A stretch of DNA of 64,000 nucleotides, from NCBI RefSeq assembly GCF_907165205.1, contig NC_058189.1, positions 50,060,270 through 50,124,269 of the forward strand, in the 5' to 3' direction. Both the position numbers and the translations under genes were made by a program. How positions within the stretch are numbered: the stretch's first letter is position 1; every line of letters begins with the position of its first letter. The notes under the pieces are model-generated. The model saw only the letters and a program-made list of their open reading frames with translations, ran no database searches and was not told where the DNA came from. Source of the DNA: Coccinella septempunctata (Eukaryota; Arthropoda; Insecta; Coleoptera; Coccinellidae). This document shows positions 11,301 to 21,040 of the stretch, piece by piece.

Positions 11301-14300
11301 GAAATGTTCCCGTTGAGCAATCCAGGAGTATAGTATAACGTTGGCAGGTCTCGATCAGGCTAGGTTAACGATTGATGTTAATCAGAAAATTTCCATGGAG
11401 GTGACATCTATCGAATGAAGGAAAATTGAAGCAAAAATTTATTGGACCTTTTGAAATCAAGGCTGTCTTACCGAATGATCGATATGTACTGAAAAGGATA
11501 GGCGGCCAGAATAGAACGAACACGGCAGGCTAGGAACAATTAAGAATTTGGCCTGAAGATCCTTGTGAATTGTGAAATTTTCAATGTGACAATGTATCTA
11601 ACAAAAACTGTGAAAATGTTAACTGTTTAATGTTTGTATCTATCATTGCACTACAAAAGCTAATACAGTTTTATACGATTTAACCCTTTCGGTCACCGCG
11701 TCCTCATTTGAGGACATACATATTAATATCTTACTCGACAACCTTCTGATCACAGTGTCCTCATTTGGGGACATGCCATAACTCCCGATAGGGGCGTTTT
11801 GGGGGTGAAATGATCATATGAAAAGTTCAAATTAAAATTGTAGGGAAGATTCCACAGGTCCAATATTTCTCCAATGACACAACAAAAATTCGTGACTGAA
11901 AGGGTTAAGTTGAATTAATATGCTCAGAACTTGATAGCCTTGAGATATTAGCTTCTTTGAATGGTTTTAATGTCATTGCGAAGACCAGGGAGGTTCGCTT
12001 ATTTTTGTTTTCTGGTGTAACAGGTGTTACAGTTTATTGTTTTTAGTTTTGCTTTTATTTTATCTGAACTGTAGTATTGACACGCATGCCCATGACTTAG
12101 GCGAAGTCCTGTGTGGTATACCTCTGAGCAATGCTATAGTCTGATAAGAGTTTCTTTTGGTTAGCAAGGTTTGATTTTCTTTCATTCTTGGCTATTCAGT
12201 TCTAATTTACATTCAACTTATGAGCATTTAAGCGGTGGTGGTTTTTTTCTCGCTTGGCTCTTTTTTCCACCTATAATAATGCCGCAGCGCGAGCCAGCGC
12301 ATCAAACAGAGCCATGTACACAAGATTAAACTGTTTTATGTTTACAAGTTCTCTTTAACAATGTTGTTTGTTATTAAGATAAGTGAAACGAGGACGTTTC
12401 AATGGTCAGTATGGCCGTGTTAGCAAATGCTAATTTTGACCCCCTTTATAATATAATGATAATGTCCGATGATGAATGCCAAAGGAAGAATAAGAGCATA
12501 GAACCCATGCTCTGTGCACCCTGTGCTTCTATGTAACCTGCTTTCTCTATGCATAGGTCTAAGGGAGAATTACCCGACCTTCCTTGCCGAGTGGTAGGCT
12601 TTTTTACCGGATCCTTTGTTAGAGCACCGCCACGTGCGAGATAACCGTCCGCCATTTTACTTTGTAAATAAAAGCTTTCGCCCACGATACAAATTGAGTT
12701 TTTATTTCTTACATTTATAATTTCACGAGATTAATGAACAAAATTGTTTTTTCAAGAAATACAAAATCCTTTCTGTCCGTATTTACCCGAATCATTTGGG
12801 TAAAAGCGGACGTGTGTTGGGTTAGTTGCAAACATCCTAGAGAACTCACGCATTTACGCAATTGAGGTAAATATTAATTGCAGAAAACACAGATAAAACC
12901 TCTTTCGGACGATGTTCCACCTGAACAGTTCTCGTGTACCCAATTACCGCATTATACAAACATTCTTAGTCTAAGAAATAGTAATTAGCAGAAAAGGCAG
13001 AATTAGTCCATTTTTGTTTGTTTTGAAATTATTTTTTACGTCTTTCATATATACATTTTCGAAACATCTGTAAACAAACAATAATTATTATTGTTTTTTA
13101 TTCACCATATCTGGGATGATTGCCTTGTTCGCAATTACGCCAAATGGCATTTCAAAAACAATAAAACAAAAATTTGAGACTAGTACATGAGCATCACCTC
13201 TATTGAAACAAATCAATCGATAGAAATTATTTACTATTCGACATTACTCTTTCGATATACACCACAAGCAAAATAAAACATCTTCAAAATTAGATCACAA
13301 GTTACACAATTTTTCGAAATGAATTATCTTGAAAACTAAGAACGATCACCGGTAGTAACTGTTTTCTTTCCACTAAAGATGTTTGAAACTAGATAACTTG
13401 GTCATGATATTTGAGCGCATGGAGAAGGATCTAATAGATATCGCTGTGTCCGCTTTTACCCCGTGTCCGCCATTTCCCCATCGTCCCCTACAGGGTTTTT
13501 CATAAGATCAGTGAAAATTTCAACTGTGGGTAGAGGTGATTCCAAGTTGAAGGATTTATGGACGACTTTTATATTCACGGCGTTTCATCAATTCGGTAAA
13601 TTATTTTGAGAGTTGTCAAACTCAATTGATTCTAAGCCACAATGAGTACCTATCGTCCCCAAGATATTTCATTAGGATCACTAGTCTCGGTCAAGGAACA
13701 GGAATATAAACAACCTATCTTTCGGCAACGTTCCGGCCCCTTCATTGAGTCTTTTTCAGGATACAAAATATAGTATATAATTAAACAAATATATAGATAA
13801 GACAAAAACTCAATTGAATAAAGAAAAATGAAGGGTCGGCAAGAATACAACACAACTACAGAAACAATTCAGTCTTCAACTTGAGTATTCAAAAATTCTT
13901 CAGAAGACAATAATCAAACGGTCAAACTGAAAAGATATTGAACAAAATTATATGTGTAAAACAAGAATATATAAAAAACCATCTAAGGTAAGAATACACC
14001 AATCAGAGAAAAAAAACAAAAAATGAAATTGAAAATGAAAACACGTAATTGGCGTTGTTAAATCGAAACACGTACAAATGGTACTCAAAGTAGTTATTTT
14101 TTGGGCTAATTTTTTCACAATCGAAACAGTTACCTTACTTGCAAGTCGATTATTGTTATTTTCGGGAAGATTTTGGGTATCTATAGGTATCATTGAGAAT
14201 AACATTAACTTTGTATTTGGCAGAGGTTGCTATATAATATTGTTAACTACTCGACTTCGTCTCGTTTGGTGAAATTTGTTAGCCTGATTAATAGCCACCA

Positions 14301-17300
14301 TAATGCTTGTTTATATTTACCAATTCTGAACTTCACCCGTTAAATTAATCAGCAAGCATAAAAAGGGGCTTAAAACACAAATACACAGAGCAAACCATTG
14401 CTAAACTGGTATAATTTTCCGATTAACTTGAATAATCAAATATTATTTCATTTGCTTATGAGAGACACTTATCATGTTCATCGGGCAAAGTCGATTGTAA
14501 TTAAAAATTTGTGCTCTCATTTGAGTTTATTGACTTTTTTTGTCACTTTGATTGATCGGAACGGCCCTTACAATAATGAAGAAGGATCACGCCTAAACAG
14601 GAAGGCAATGAATACAGTTATAAGAATTATTTCAGATGCATACCACCCGCTGATATTGAGGCTGATATGAATATATATGTGATCACACATCACAGCAGTC
14701 TGTTTCCGATTTGTCCAATTTTTGGTTAAATTCTCGTTTGATGTTGTCTAAGAGTGTTATGTGTTTCATATCTTTCATGATTTTGACTATAAAACCACAA
14801 AAAGACTGTAAGTAACTGTTCCCCCCTTTTTTAATGTTAAATCAGGTACCTGTATACTGAGCTGAATTATATTCAATGTTTCTCTCAATTTTCGTATTTT
14901 CAATTTGGAATTTGTCTATGCATTGTTATATGCAGATATTAATGTGATTTTTATTCATTTGTTGTACTGATGTATTGTCCCATTGTATGTTCCAACACAT
15001 TTTATTTATAAGTGTTATTAATTGAAAAATCTTGTAATCATTTTAGAGCCCTGAAGAAGATTTTAGAATAAAATCGAAACATGTCGGCAATGGTCTGAGA
15101 AGTGGTTTTTATTCCAACAACCTGACCTTCAACCCTGTTAAGCGAATTGGTTATTATAGAGTTAGGAAGATAGGAAACGCCTACAGCTGTATTCGGGTTC
15201 GAATTTCGGACAGTCCGAGAATGGTTCTAGAACTGCGCATAGGATTCGATACTAGGGCGCAACAGTTCTGCGCAGTTCTAGAACAATTCTCGGACTGTCC
15301 GAAATTCGAACCCGAATACTGCCCTCATATCTCTAGTACCGACTACATTTTGGCCTGCGTTTCATACAATTGACAATTAGATGGCGCTGAAATCATACTG
15401 TCAAACTGTTTGATAAAAGTTTTCTGTTTTATAATTGAAGGGCGAGAAATTCGAATTCTATTCCTCGTATTGGATTCGAATATCTACTTAGTCTAAACCA
15501 GAAAAAACATTGTTTCGAATCACTTGATATTAATGAAATACTCTGTTAGATTTGCTTTACCTCTTATTTGAAATTTATATAAAAGATTTGACAGAATTGA
15601 ATATTATACAAGATGTATTCAAAGATTTTTTTTTAACAGAAGGTACAAATGGTGAAAATAATTCACCTTTGAAAACACCGAAACACCCTTTACACAAATA
15701 ATAAGAGCTTTGAATATAGGACACAAAAGAACATGGTGAAATGTTCTACATCTACAGAAGGTGTTGTTTCCATAGAATACCCACATTTTTGTCAATTAAT
15801 AAAATCAGTTCAATTTTGCAATTTTTATCAGAAATTTATATATATTATACTATCCTGATTCTTCATAGGTACCTCTACATATTAGTTACATTTTCAGAAC
15901 CACAATTTTAAACAACTTTACATAGAAGTACAATACCTTTATGTCACTAAAGAAGTGTGAAAATAACAAGTCAATTCCATAATGTGAATGACTTCTATAA
16001 TAACGTAAAATATATCCAGCCATAAATGATTTTTGCAATTCATTGAGAAATTGAAATAAGTGTAGAGTCATTTGGGGCAACTGTGCGCACTTTTGCCTTT
16101 CAAGCCATACCCTGTTTCAAATGTTGAAGCTAAGAAAATTAAAACATATTCATAAGATAGAGAATTTTCTAATCTATAAGAAAACATCAAAAAGCCAACA
16201 AACAAAAACGTTTTCTTTCCGCAAAAAGAAATTTAATGGTGAAAGTCGGAGTGCGTTCACATGCCCCGTATTGCGGGTAAGTGTGCGCACCCTCACGGGG
16301 TAAGTGAACGCAGTGCTTACTGAACCACACAATCAAACCAAATTACAAAATAATGTCATCAAAATGTTACAATATAAAAGAAATGCTGTTTATTGTCAAT
16401 ACAGAAGCGCCTTTTTATAAGCACTGCATTATTGTTCGTGCCACAATTCCTGGTGAACACAACACTTGATACATTCCCCTGTTGGTGGCTCTTCATATTT
16501 TTCCTAACAAATAGGACAATATTGATCGAGTCTCAACCAAGAAAATCAACAATATCATAATTTATTCCTCACTGAAGTAATGCCCATATAATGAATCTAT
16601 GCGCACACTTACCCGCGCACACTTTCCCCAGTAAGCCAAAACTTGAATTGACGTTCTTATAGAGTTGAGCAGCTAAGAGAACCTAAAACTTTTTATTATA
16701 TATTTAGATTAATATGCCCATGATCGAATAAAATATTGTTTAACACTGTCGGACTCGGAACTTGGACCTGGCAGAATTTGCAGAGATGCTAAAAATTAAC
16801 AAGAAAACTAGTGAATTTGATTGATTTCAAATAAAAAGTTAACGAAACGTCGCACGGCGCACTCCTATGAAAAACTAATTTGGGGATTATGCGCCCATTG
16901 CTTCTCCCAAATGAACCCCTCTTTCATACATTGGATAGTCGAGATATACGCACTGCGCACACTTACCCACTGCGCTCAGTTACCCCGAATGACTCTATCT
17001 ATTCTAATGAATAAAATTCAAGTGTCTGAATTGTCAAATATCTGATTATCCGAATCAGGTAGGCATTCAATCAATGAATCAGAAAGTTTGCGATACATTT
17101 GCCCCAACTTCAGCAGCAATCCGAATTAAAAATATAGAGGGTTTACTTCTCAAAAAACGGTGTTTATAATTATAAGCGTAGGAGTACAAGTGCCTTCTAT
17201 TATGTTTCGAGCAAATCAGATTTGAAATTGAAAATTTTACCCAGATAAAATTCGACCTGTTGGTTTTTCAAGTATTGTGTTATTGCTTTGTCTTTCTCAC

Positions 17301-20300
17301 TTGAAGTTTGGAGTTACTTATTCATACCATCCTCAGTTTGTCCCACCTCTCACTCAAAATTATCGGAGTGATTGTCAAAGTGCAACTCTTTGAACTTTTC
17401 ACTTGGACTTATTTCATTGAACATAAGTAAACAAATTTCCTTTTTCTGCTCAGTATTGGAGAAATGCAACCTCAAAGAATAAAATAAAATTAAACGAATA
17501 TTTCCACAAAATATTTTAATAATTTTACAATAATTGCTAACACTGTAGCATTGTAATAACAATTATTAAAATATTTTGTGGGAGTTGTCGTTTAATTTTA
17601 CTTTATTCAAAATGAACTTCCCTCAAGTAAAGACCGAATCAATCAAACAACCTCAAATATTCTATAATTGTTGGACTTATTCCGGGAATTTTTTTTTATT
17701 TTGACTGTAGTCCGGCAAGTCAATGTCTTGACGTACTGAATATTCTATTCAGTTCAGAGCACTGAAAATAAAAATTGATCAATATCAGAGTCACATATGT
17801 ACGAGTTTCAATACTTACGTTTTCATTTTTGTGTTAAATCTAAAATCTTACATTCGGAGAACCTTTTGTACTACAGTTTCGACAGTTCCTTGCCAAACAA
17901 TAGATTCGACACTTTGAGCAAAGATTATTTTCTTTGATTTTCAAGTTTTCACTTAGAAAATACACAAAAAACTTTAATAATAAGCGACTAGAACGAGCTA
18001 GATAAACGACAGTATGAAAATCAAAACAAAACGGCCATTTTTTTTCAAATCTTTCAAATTATGTTTCTGCAAATGGCATTCTTATTATTTCAGTAACACA
18101 ATTGAACCACCAGATGGCGCTCAAGCAAATTTAGTCGCTTCGTTTCCTATCTTCCTAACTCTATAATCTTTGATCACAAATTTTTATTTAAAAACCTTGT
18201 TGGTTGAAAACCATTGACTGTGTACCTCAAGTATGGCACATTGTTGTAATTGCCTCTGACTGACTATCTAATTGTGCTATATGAAACTAGTTGTTCAGCT
18301 TTTGTACAAAAGCTATCGGTTCAAATTCAAATCAATATTTTCAAGTGGTCTCAATTTTTCCAGTAGACGTCTACGTGAATCACCCTGTATTTTGAGTACC
18401 CTATGAAATTATTGATGACGCATAACTCAAACTCTATAGGTACTTACCGCAGCTGAATAATCGGGATTCGAAACGAACGGTTTAGCAGGAACTTTCGTGA
18501 TAATCCATTGTCCAAGCTCCTCTAGGAAGTATATCATAAAAAATCCGGAGCAAATCAGGAACTGAGAATATTGACTGGTTAACGCCACGTCTCCACCAAT
18601 TTCATGAGAGATGGCTGAATGTACACTAGTCACTAAATGTATAAGGCACGTACATAGCATCACCCCAGCTCCGAAGGAATGAAATATGGCATTATAGAAT
18701 CCGTATCTAGAACATGAAAGTACAATATAATGGAACAGAGGGACGTACAAAGTTTCACTTTAATCAAACATTAATGATTAACTGATACGTGGAAAAGACG
18801 GGTGTGCTCCATTCCAAGGCTGCTCAATTAATTAAATGGATTGTTTAAAACTCGACAGGGTGAACGTTCTCGTCGATGAATATATCAAGTATAATAATTT
18901 ATATCATATTCATATTCATTGTATTGTATTGTCATTGCCCACGATTATCTAGGGAGAACCAGAAAAAATGGGTCATTCTGAACTGAAGATGCTGCAGACT
19001 TAAAATCAATGCGATTTAACTCAATATATTTTATAGTTGAAGTGAAAACTTCTAGCATGGCAATTTGAAAAAAAATTATTGTTATACTTCAAATTTTTTT
19101 TATATAATTTTCGTGTATTAGGAACTACAAGAATTTATTTATATTCAATTGTTTTCATCGTATGTAGATATTTCGGAAAAGAAATCGTAGTGAATCAAAA
19201 CATTGAAAAAATTGTGATACATTTAAATTCATATATAAATATTCAACATTCAACAGTGTGGCGGAAAAATTCCAAATGTCATGGGAAGGTAGGAGAAATT
19301 ATTTCAATGGCTAGTATTCCTCCCTCAACTGTTGACCTTGTTTTTTTGTCCCACCTTCTTATGGCTCGAATGTAAAAATGTTTTCGAGTAAACCATGACC
19401 ATGACTTGCTGGTCATATTTTTCTTGTGGTTGTTTGCAACGTTTCAGTAAACAATGATTAAATTTCTAAATCATGTTTAGTTGATAGAAATTCTATGCTT
19501 TAAATATGGTTTAAGAATTCGATCATAGTTTGCCAAAAATTTGCGAATGACCATTAGTGTATCTGTTACAGTTTGATTCAGTTTTTAGTTGAAAGGCGTT
19601 TTCTCTAATTGAAACTATTTGAATGTGAATGCCCTTGTTATGACTATAATTTCCTGGTGAATTCCTCAATATACTGCTAGTGTATACAGTATGGTACAAA
19701 TTAAAGGAATAAATTCGTTATTTCGTAAATAGGCGACTTTACGGAAAAATCCTGAAACCCGTCGATTTTTATTTTAAAACGGGCTATTCGTAAGGATACC
19801 TTTTTATTTTTGACGTCATCTATGTAAGCGTAATGACGTCATCGCTTGAATTTTTAAATGGAAATGTGGGTATTGTAATACATTATTTGAAAGGTGTTTT
19901 AAATACCTATGCAGCCATAACTTATCAGTTTTAACTGAAGCATTTCGACAAAACACTAGATAGAACTAGAATATTCGTTTTCGAGCAACGGTGAAATCTA
20001 ATTCCAACAGAGGCATTCTGTAAAAACTGGTTTCAACTAGAGAGAACGCGGTTTAAACTGTAAGGTATCGATTGCAAAATGGCGAATGCGATCATAGAGG
20101 GAAGGAAACTTTCCTTTGGAAAGCGCTGCACAAAATTGTCGAGAAACTTTTGGAAAAACTTTTTTGTCTCAAATGAGTCATCGTTTGCTCATTTCATTCA
20201 ACCTCTTCAGTAAAGTAAATCTAGTAACGTAGTAATTAAGATTTCTTAAAAAAATGGTTGTAACAAAACGATAAAACAGTTTTCCTGTTCAGATTTTTCA

Positions 20301-20655
20301 AGTTTCTTTTCTCTTCAACAAAAAAATTACCTCATAAATTTGTCATTTCGAGGGTACATTTGATCCGCTGAAAATTGTTGAAATTATTGTGCAAGACGAA
20401 GATCCCCAGTTCACAAAGGTATACCATTTGCTTACATTCTTGCATAATATGATGTAATTGCGAGAAATCACCCCTTTCTCAAAATTCAGGATTAAAACAT
20501 TACCTCCTTTGTCTCTTGGGATCAAGGATGCAATCATCGCCCACTTTGTCTCCTCCGTGAATGACGTTGAATATCTTAATAGGACAATAGACCATGGAAA
20601 ACCTCACTACACCTAGAGCAGCAGCAGCGGATGTTTTTGCGACAACAAGCTTCAT
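4924..20655 (-). CDS. ZIP family (SLC39, ZIP1/2/3-like) zinc/iron transporter, gene A, four exons
   Basis: The coding sequence is joined from 20655-20504, 18706-18448, 9530-9326 and 5378-4924, giving 1071 nt, an open frame of 356 residues plus stop. All junctions are GT-AG and the phases agree (2, 0, 1). The protein has the ZIP layout. TM1 is near 5-27, TM2 near 57-80, TM3 near 96-118, and a variable cytosolic loop covers about 138-185. TM4 carries HAFFEGLAIG with His201 and Glu205 (the metal-site pattern HxxxEG). TM5 contains His228, TM6 is near 248-272, TM7 carries LYITFFEVL (287-305), and TM8 is near 320-337. ZIP proteins move zinc or iron into the cytosol. The Met at 20653-20655 was chosen because it aligns with the start of gene B. 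The loop lacks the usual His cluster. Introns 2 and 3 are swollen by transposons. A paralogue lies about 9 kb upstream. Substrate and membrane are not shown by the sequence. Confidence 0.88.
5529..5890 (+). pseudogene. Decayed LINE endonuclease (APE) N-terminal fragment
   Basis: Frame-shifted remnant, in intron 3 of gene A, of the apurinic-type endonuclease that starts ORF2 of Jockey/CR1-like LINEs. It opens with YQNVRGLRT, followed by DILFICESWLNNGI with the conserved Glu-Ser-Trp. A later DGG segment near 5725 fits the Gly-rich turn of this domain. In-frame stops and frameshifts make it non-functional. It may be the same family as the RT piece at 59160-60340, but the pieces do not overlap so this cannot be shown. 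Confidence 0.65.
5891..7318. other. Intron 3 sequence of gene A without identifiable features
   Basis: AT-rich, no conserved protein motif in any frame and no clear inverted or tandem repeat. Treated as ordinary intron sequence. Confidence 0.4.
7319..8684. mobile_element. Palindromic element, right arm split by a second foldback element
   Basis: The left arm from 7319 (AGTCCGAGAGCTGGCGACGA, GTCAGCACCCACTC, GTGGAACA, GGCGGCGACGC) is complementary to 7760-7830 (GCGTCGCCGC, GTTCCACTA, GAGTGGGTGCTGAC) joined to 8605-8684 (CGTTGTCAGCTCTCGGACTA). The 774 bp between those two right-arm pieces are the inserted element 7831-8604. The whole lies in intron 3 of gene A. Confidence 0.65.
7831..8604. mobile_element. 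Foldback element, TACAGGGTGGGCAAAATTGG family, copy 1
   Basis: Long inverted arms: the left starts TACAGGGTGGGCAAAATTGG and the right ends CCAATTTTGCCCACCTTGTA. Both arms carry AACGAGATAGAGG and CAGTGGCGTACTATGAT segments. A second copy of 771 bp lies at 39429-40199. No coding sequence. TA at the tips suggests a TA target site. Confidence 0.75.
9326..9530 (-). CDS. ZIP gene A exon 3 (variable loop and TM4)
   Basis: Acceptor TTTTCAG|ATCAGC and donor TTCGAAG|GTGAG. Encodes a polar Ser/Thr/Glu-rich loop of about 48 residues and then the start of TM4 up to VHAFFE. The exon ends in phase 1 inside the Gly codon of HAFFEG, exactly as in gene B. Confidence 0.88.
9729..10024 (+). repeat. 5' LTR of gypsy element
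   Basis: TG...CA bounded, 296 bp. It contains an AATAAA (TTTGTAAATAAAAGC) near its 3' part that could serve polyadenylation of the element transcript. Matched end to end by 12418-12713. Confidence 0.9.
10025..10042 (+). promoter_or_regulatory. Primer binding site candidate (tRNA-Leu-like)
   Basis: Immediately after the 5' LTR, TCAGAAGTGCGAT resembles the complement of the 3' part of tRNA-Leu (TCAGAAGTGGGAT is usual). Such a slightly offset Leu primer is known in some insect gypsy groups. The assignment is by memory of the consensus and is tentative. Confidence 0.4.
10130..10753 (+). CDS. gag polyprotein of gypsy element (truncated)
   Basis: 207 residues, starting MDQQNLNNAPQ about 105 bp after the LTR. 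It contains a retrotransposon gag-type capsid region: EWIEEVDR, then ALKGRAAKFYQNW, then a helix-rich segment with SSLEEYAHAKLNSIRKLC. It is the nucleocapsid/capsid precursor that packages element RNA in the cytoplasm. The frame stops before the zinc knuckle, which lies in another frame at 10851, so the nucleocapsid end has been cut off by a frameshift. Confidence 0.8.
   Translation: MDQQNLNNAPQESEAISVMRIRENQAQLQMKMMELLANMSSSRNDTDHVVTAQLSLAQFDPDDTPFSTKEWIEEVDRNELETGMSDTVVVSKAGQALKGRAAKFYQNWKPILRNWSTFSRDLEIAFPEKGTPATRLKVSMLISSANFSSLEEYAHAKLNSIRKLCEKFPWEIVLSLIAHDITNVEVKNRLLVQEPKNEMQQLKLPSS
10845..11005 (+). pseudogene. gag nucleocapsid zinc-knuckle remnant
   Basis: From 10851 the translation gives CRNCRKFGHKKFDC, a complete CX2CX4HX4C knuckle, in the +1 frame relative to gag. 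A second partial knuckle follows (CNFCNRKRHTEDLY) in which the last Cys has become Tyr. A stop lies between the two in this frame. Confidence 0.7.
11420..11575 (+). pseudogene. Integrase C-terminal remnant (GPF/Y module)
   Basis: KLKQKFIGPFEIKAVLPND followed by RYVLKR and, near the end, EQLRIWPEDP before a TGA stop. The GPF/Y module at the integrase C-terminus is typical of Ty3/gypsy elements, which fixes the superfamily although RT itself is deleted. Confidence 0.7.
11684..11904. mobile_element. piggyBac-type MITE
   Basis: TTAA target duplications at 11680-11683 and 11905-11908. The inverted ends are CCCTTTCGGTCACCG and CGTGACTGAAAGGG. The 221-bp interior holds two near copies of GTCCTCATTTGAGGACAT-like sequence. 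The CCCTT tip with a TTAA target is the piggyBac signature. It lies inside the gypsy element and is the innermost of three nested elements. Confidence 0.8.
12418..12713 (+). repeat. 3' LTR of gypsy element
   Basis: Same 296-bp sequence as the 5' LTR with no difference seen by eye. Followed by the TTTA target duplication. No clean polypurine tract directly precedes it; the nearest purine-rich stretch is GTGAAACGAGGACG around 12385. Confidence 0.9.
15048..15088 (+). ncRNA. Hammerhead-ribozyme-like motif 1
   Basis: Core word CTGAAGA (15051-15057) fits CUGANGA. One unpaired A follows, then a perfect 7-bp stem II (GATTTTA 15059-15065 / TAAAATC 15069-15075, loop GAA). GAAAC (15076-15080) and ATGTC (15081-15085) come next, giving a tiny palindromic stem III and a UC cleavage position. 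GGC 15086-15088 pairs with GCC 15048-15050 as stem I. Such minimal type I hammerheads are known in Penelope-like elements and retrozymes. The extra nucleotide after CUGAAGA departs from the textbook core. Confidence 0.5.
15189..15319. repeat. Near-perfect 51-bp-arm hairpin
   Basis: Left arm 15189-15239 (GTATTCGGGTTCGAATTTCG, then GACAGTCCGAGAAT and TCTAGAACTGCGCA) and right arm 15269-15319 are reverse complements with one visible mismatch. The loop is 29 bases. It forms the subterminal structure of the 15157-18163 element. Confidence 0.9.
16063..16997 (-). mobile_element. pogo-like non-autonomous TIR element, copy 1
   Basis: Tips TAGAGTCATTTGGGGCAACT and AGTTACCCCGAATGACTCTA, 935 bp, with TA at both ends. 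A second copy in opposite orientation is at 47953-48882. On the minus strand the interior retains a broken Cys-rich segment, CPIC-x-EKYEEPPTGECIKC, then LWHEQ, resembling the zinc finger at the C-terminus of some pogo/Tigger-like transposases. GTGCGCAC words repeat near both ends. Confidence 0.8.
18448..18706 (-). CDS. ZIP gene A exon 2 (TM2-TM3)
   Basis: Acceptor TTCTAG|ATACGG and donor GCTGCG|GTAAGT. Encodes FHSFGAGVMLCTCLIHL (TM2) and FLICSGFFMIYFLEELGQW (TM3), then VPAKPF. Both helices align with RSFGSGVFLCTCLVHL and ICIGFFIIYFTEEF in gene B. Confidence 0.9.
19683..19900. repeat. Partial foldback-type repeat
   Basis: TACAGTATGGTACAAATTAA, then ACTTTACGG, AATCCTGAAAC and GTCGATTTTTATTTT match in order the arms of the foldback at 23777-24575 (TACTTTACGG, AATCCTGAAACACGTCGATT). 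No opposite arm was found, so this is probably a truncated relative. It lies in intron 1 of gene A. Confidence 0.4.
20504..20655 (-). CDS. ZIP gene A exon 1 (N-terminus and TM1)
   Basis: Starts MKLVVAKTSAAAALG and ends PKRQR plus two bases of an Arg codon (AG|A) at a GTAATG donor. The frame, the FNVIHGGDK segment and the following basic stretch align with VIHNVINGKNK-like sequence in gene B exon 1, which supports this as the true first coding exon despite an otherwise short open frame. Confidence 0.82.
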
Positions 20656-21040
20656 TTTTATACGATGTCGAATGCTGAACTGACAAGTTCATACTTTAAT
20701 TATCTTGAATGTGTGGTGATAACCGTCTATTTGCTCTATCGATCCGTTTGATCCTGTTTGCCGAAGCTATGGCAATTTTCATTATCCTAAGGGCGATTTG
20801 ACGCCACGTTGAATTTCTTCGGTTCTTTTGGATTGATGGAACTGGAAGGAAATAAAGAATAGGTAAATAATTTTTCGGAATTGAAAAAAAAGTACTATTT
20901 TAGGAAGACTTCCGTTTGATTGAAACAATACAACTTCTCGTACTCTTGGTTGAGGATATATTTGAATCATGTTATTACAAATTCATTCGTTCAGATGAAG
21001 TATTCCAGCTTCTAAAGGTACGGTTTCCTAGGAGGGTTCG

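Larger units (their letters stand above)
9729..12713 (+). mobile_element. Ty3/gypsy LTR retrotransposon, internally deleted
   Basis: Two 296-bp LTRs (9729-10024 and 12418-12713) begin TGTTAGC and end TTACA and look identical by eye. They are flanked by the 4-bp target duplication TTTA (9725-9728, 12714-12717). The 2.4-kb internal region contains a gag frame, a zinc knuckle out of frame with gag, then directly the C-terminal integrase GPF motif. Protease, RT, RNase H and most of integrase are absent. It is therefore a defective element that could only have moved in trans. It sits in the TIR element 9618-13490 inside intron 2 of gene A. Confidence 0.9.
9618..13490. mobile_element. TIR DNA transposon (pogo/Tc1-mariner-like), host of a nested LTR element
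   Basis: The left tip TAGGGGACGATGGGGAAAT with GCGGAC just inside is mirrored by the right tip ATTTCCCCATCGTCCCCTA preceded by GTCCGCC. TA at both ends fits a TA target duplication. Removing the 2985-bp LTR element and its duplicated TTTA leaves about 884 bp, close to the 930-935 bp of the elements at 16063 and 47953, whose tips share the same GGGG(T/A)AA style. No transposase frame was recognised, so it is a non-autonomous copy. Confidence 0.75.
15157..18163. mobile_element. TIR element with terminal hairpin, carrying a nested pogo-like element
   Basis: The left end TAGAGTTAGGAAGATAGGAA is exactly mirrored at the right end TTCCTATCTTCCTAACTCTA; flanking TA dinucleotides are possible targets. 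Just inside the left tip is a large hairpin (15189-15319), and the element 16063-16997 is inserted inside. A partial relative of the right half, including GATGGCGC-like and TTATGTTTCTGCAAA-like sequence, is at 41155-41995. The TIR tip also appears as a 32-bp palindrome at 54657-54688, which suggests the full tip may be CAAAGATTATAGAGTTAG. Confidence 0.65.

Noticed and set aside
12446..12685. Minus-strand frames duplicated at 9757-10128 and 12446-12685
   Set aside because: They are antisense frames through the two identical LTRs, not genes.
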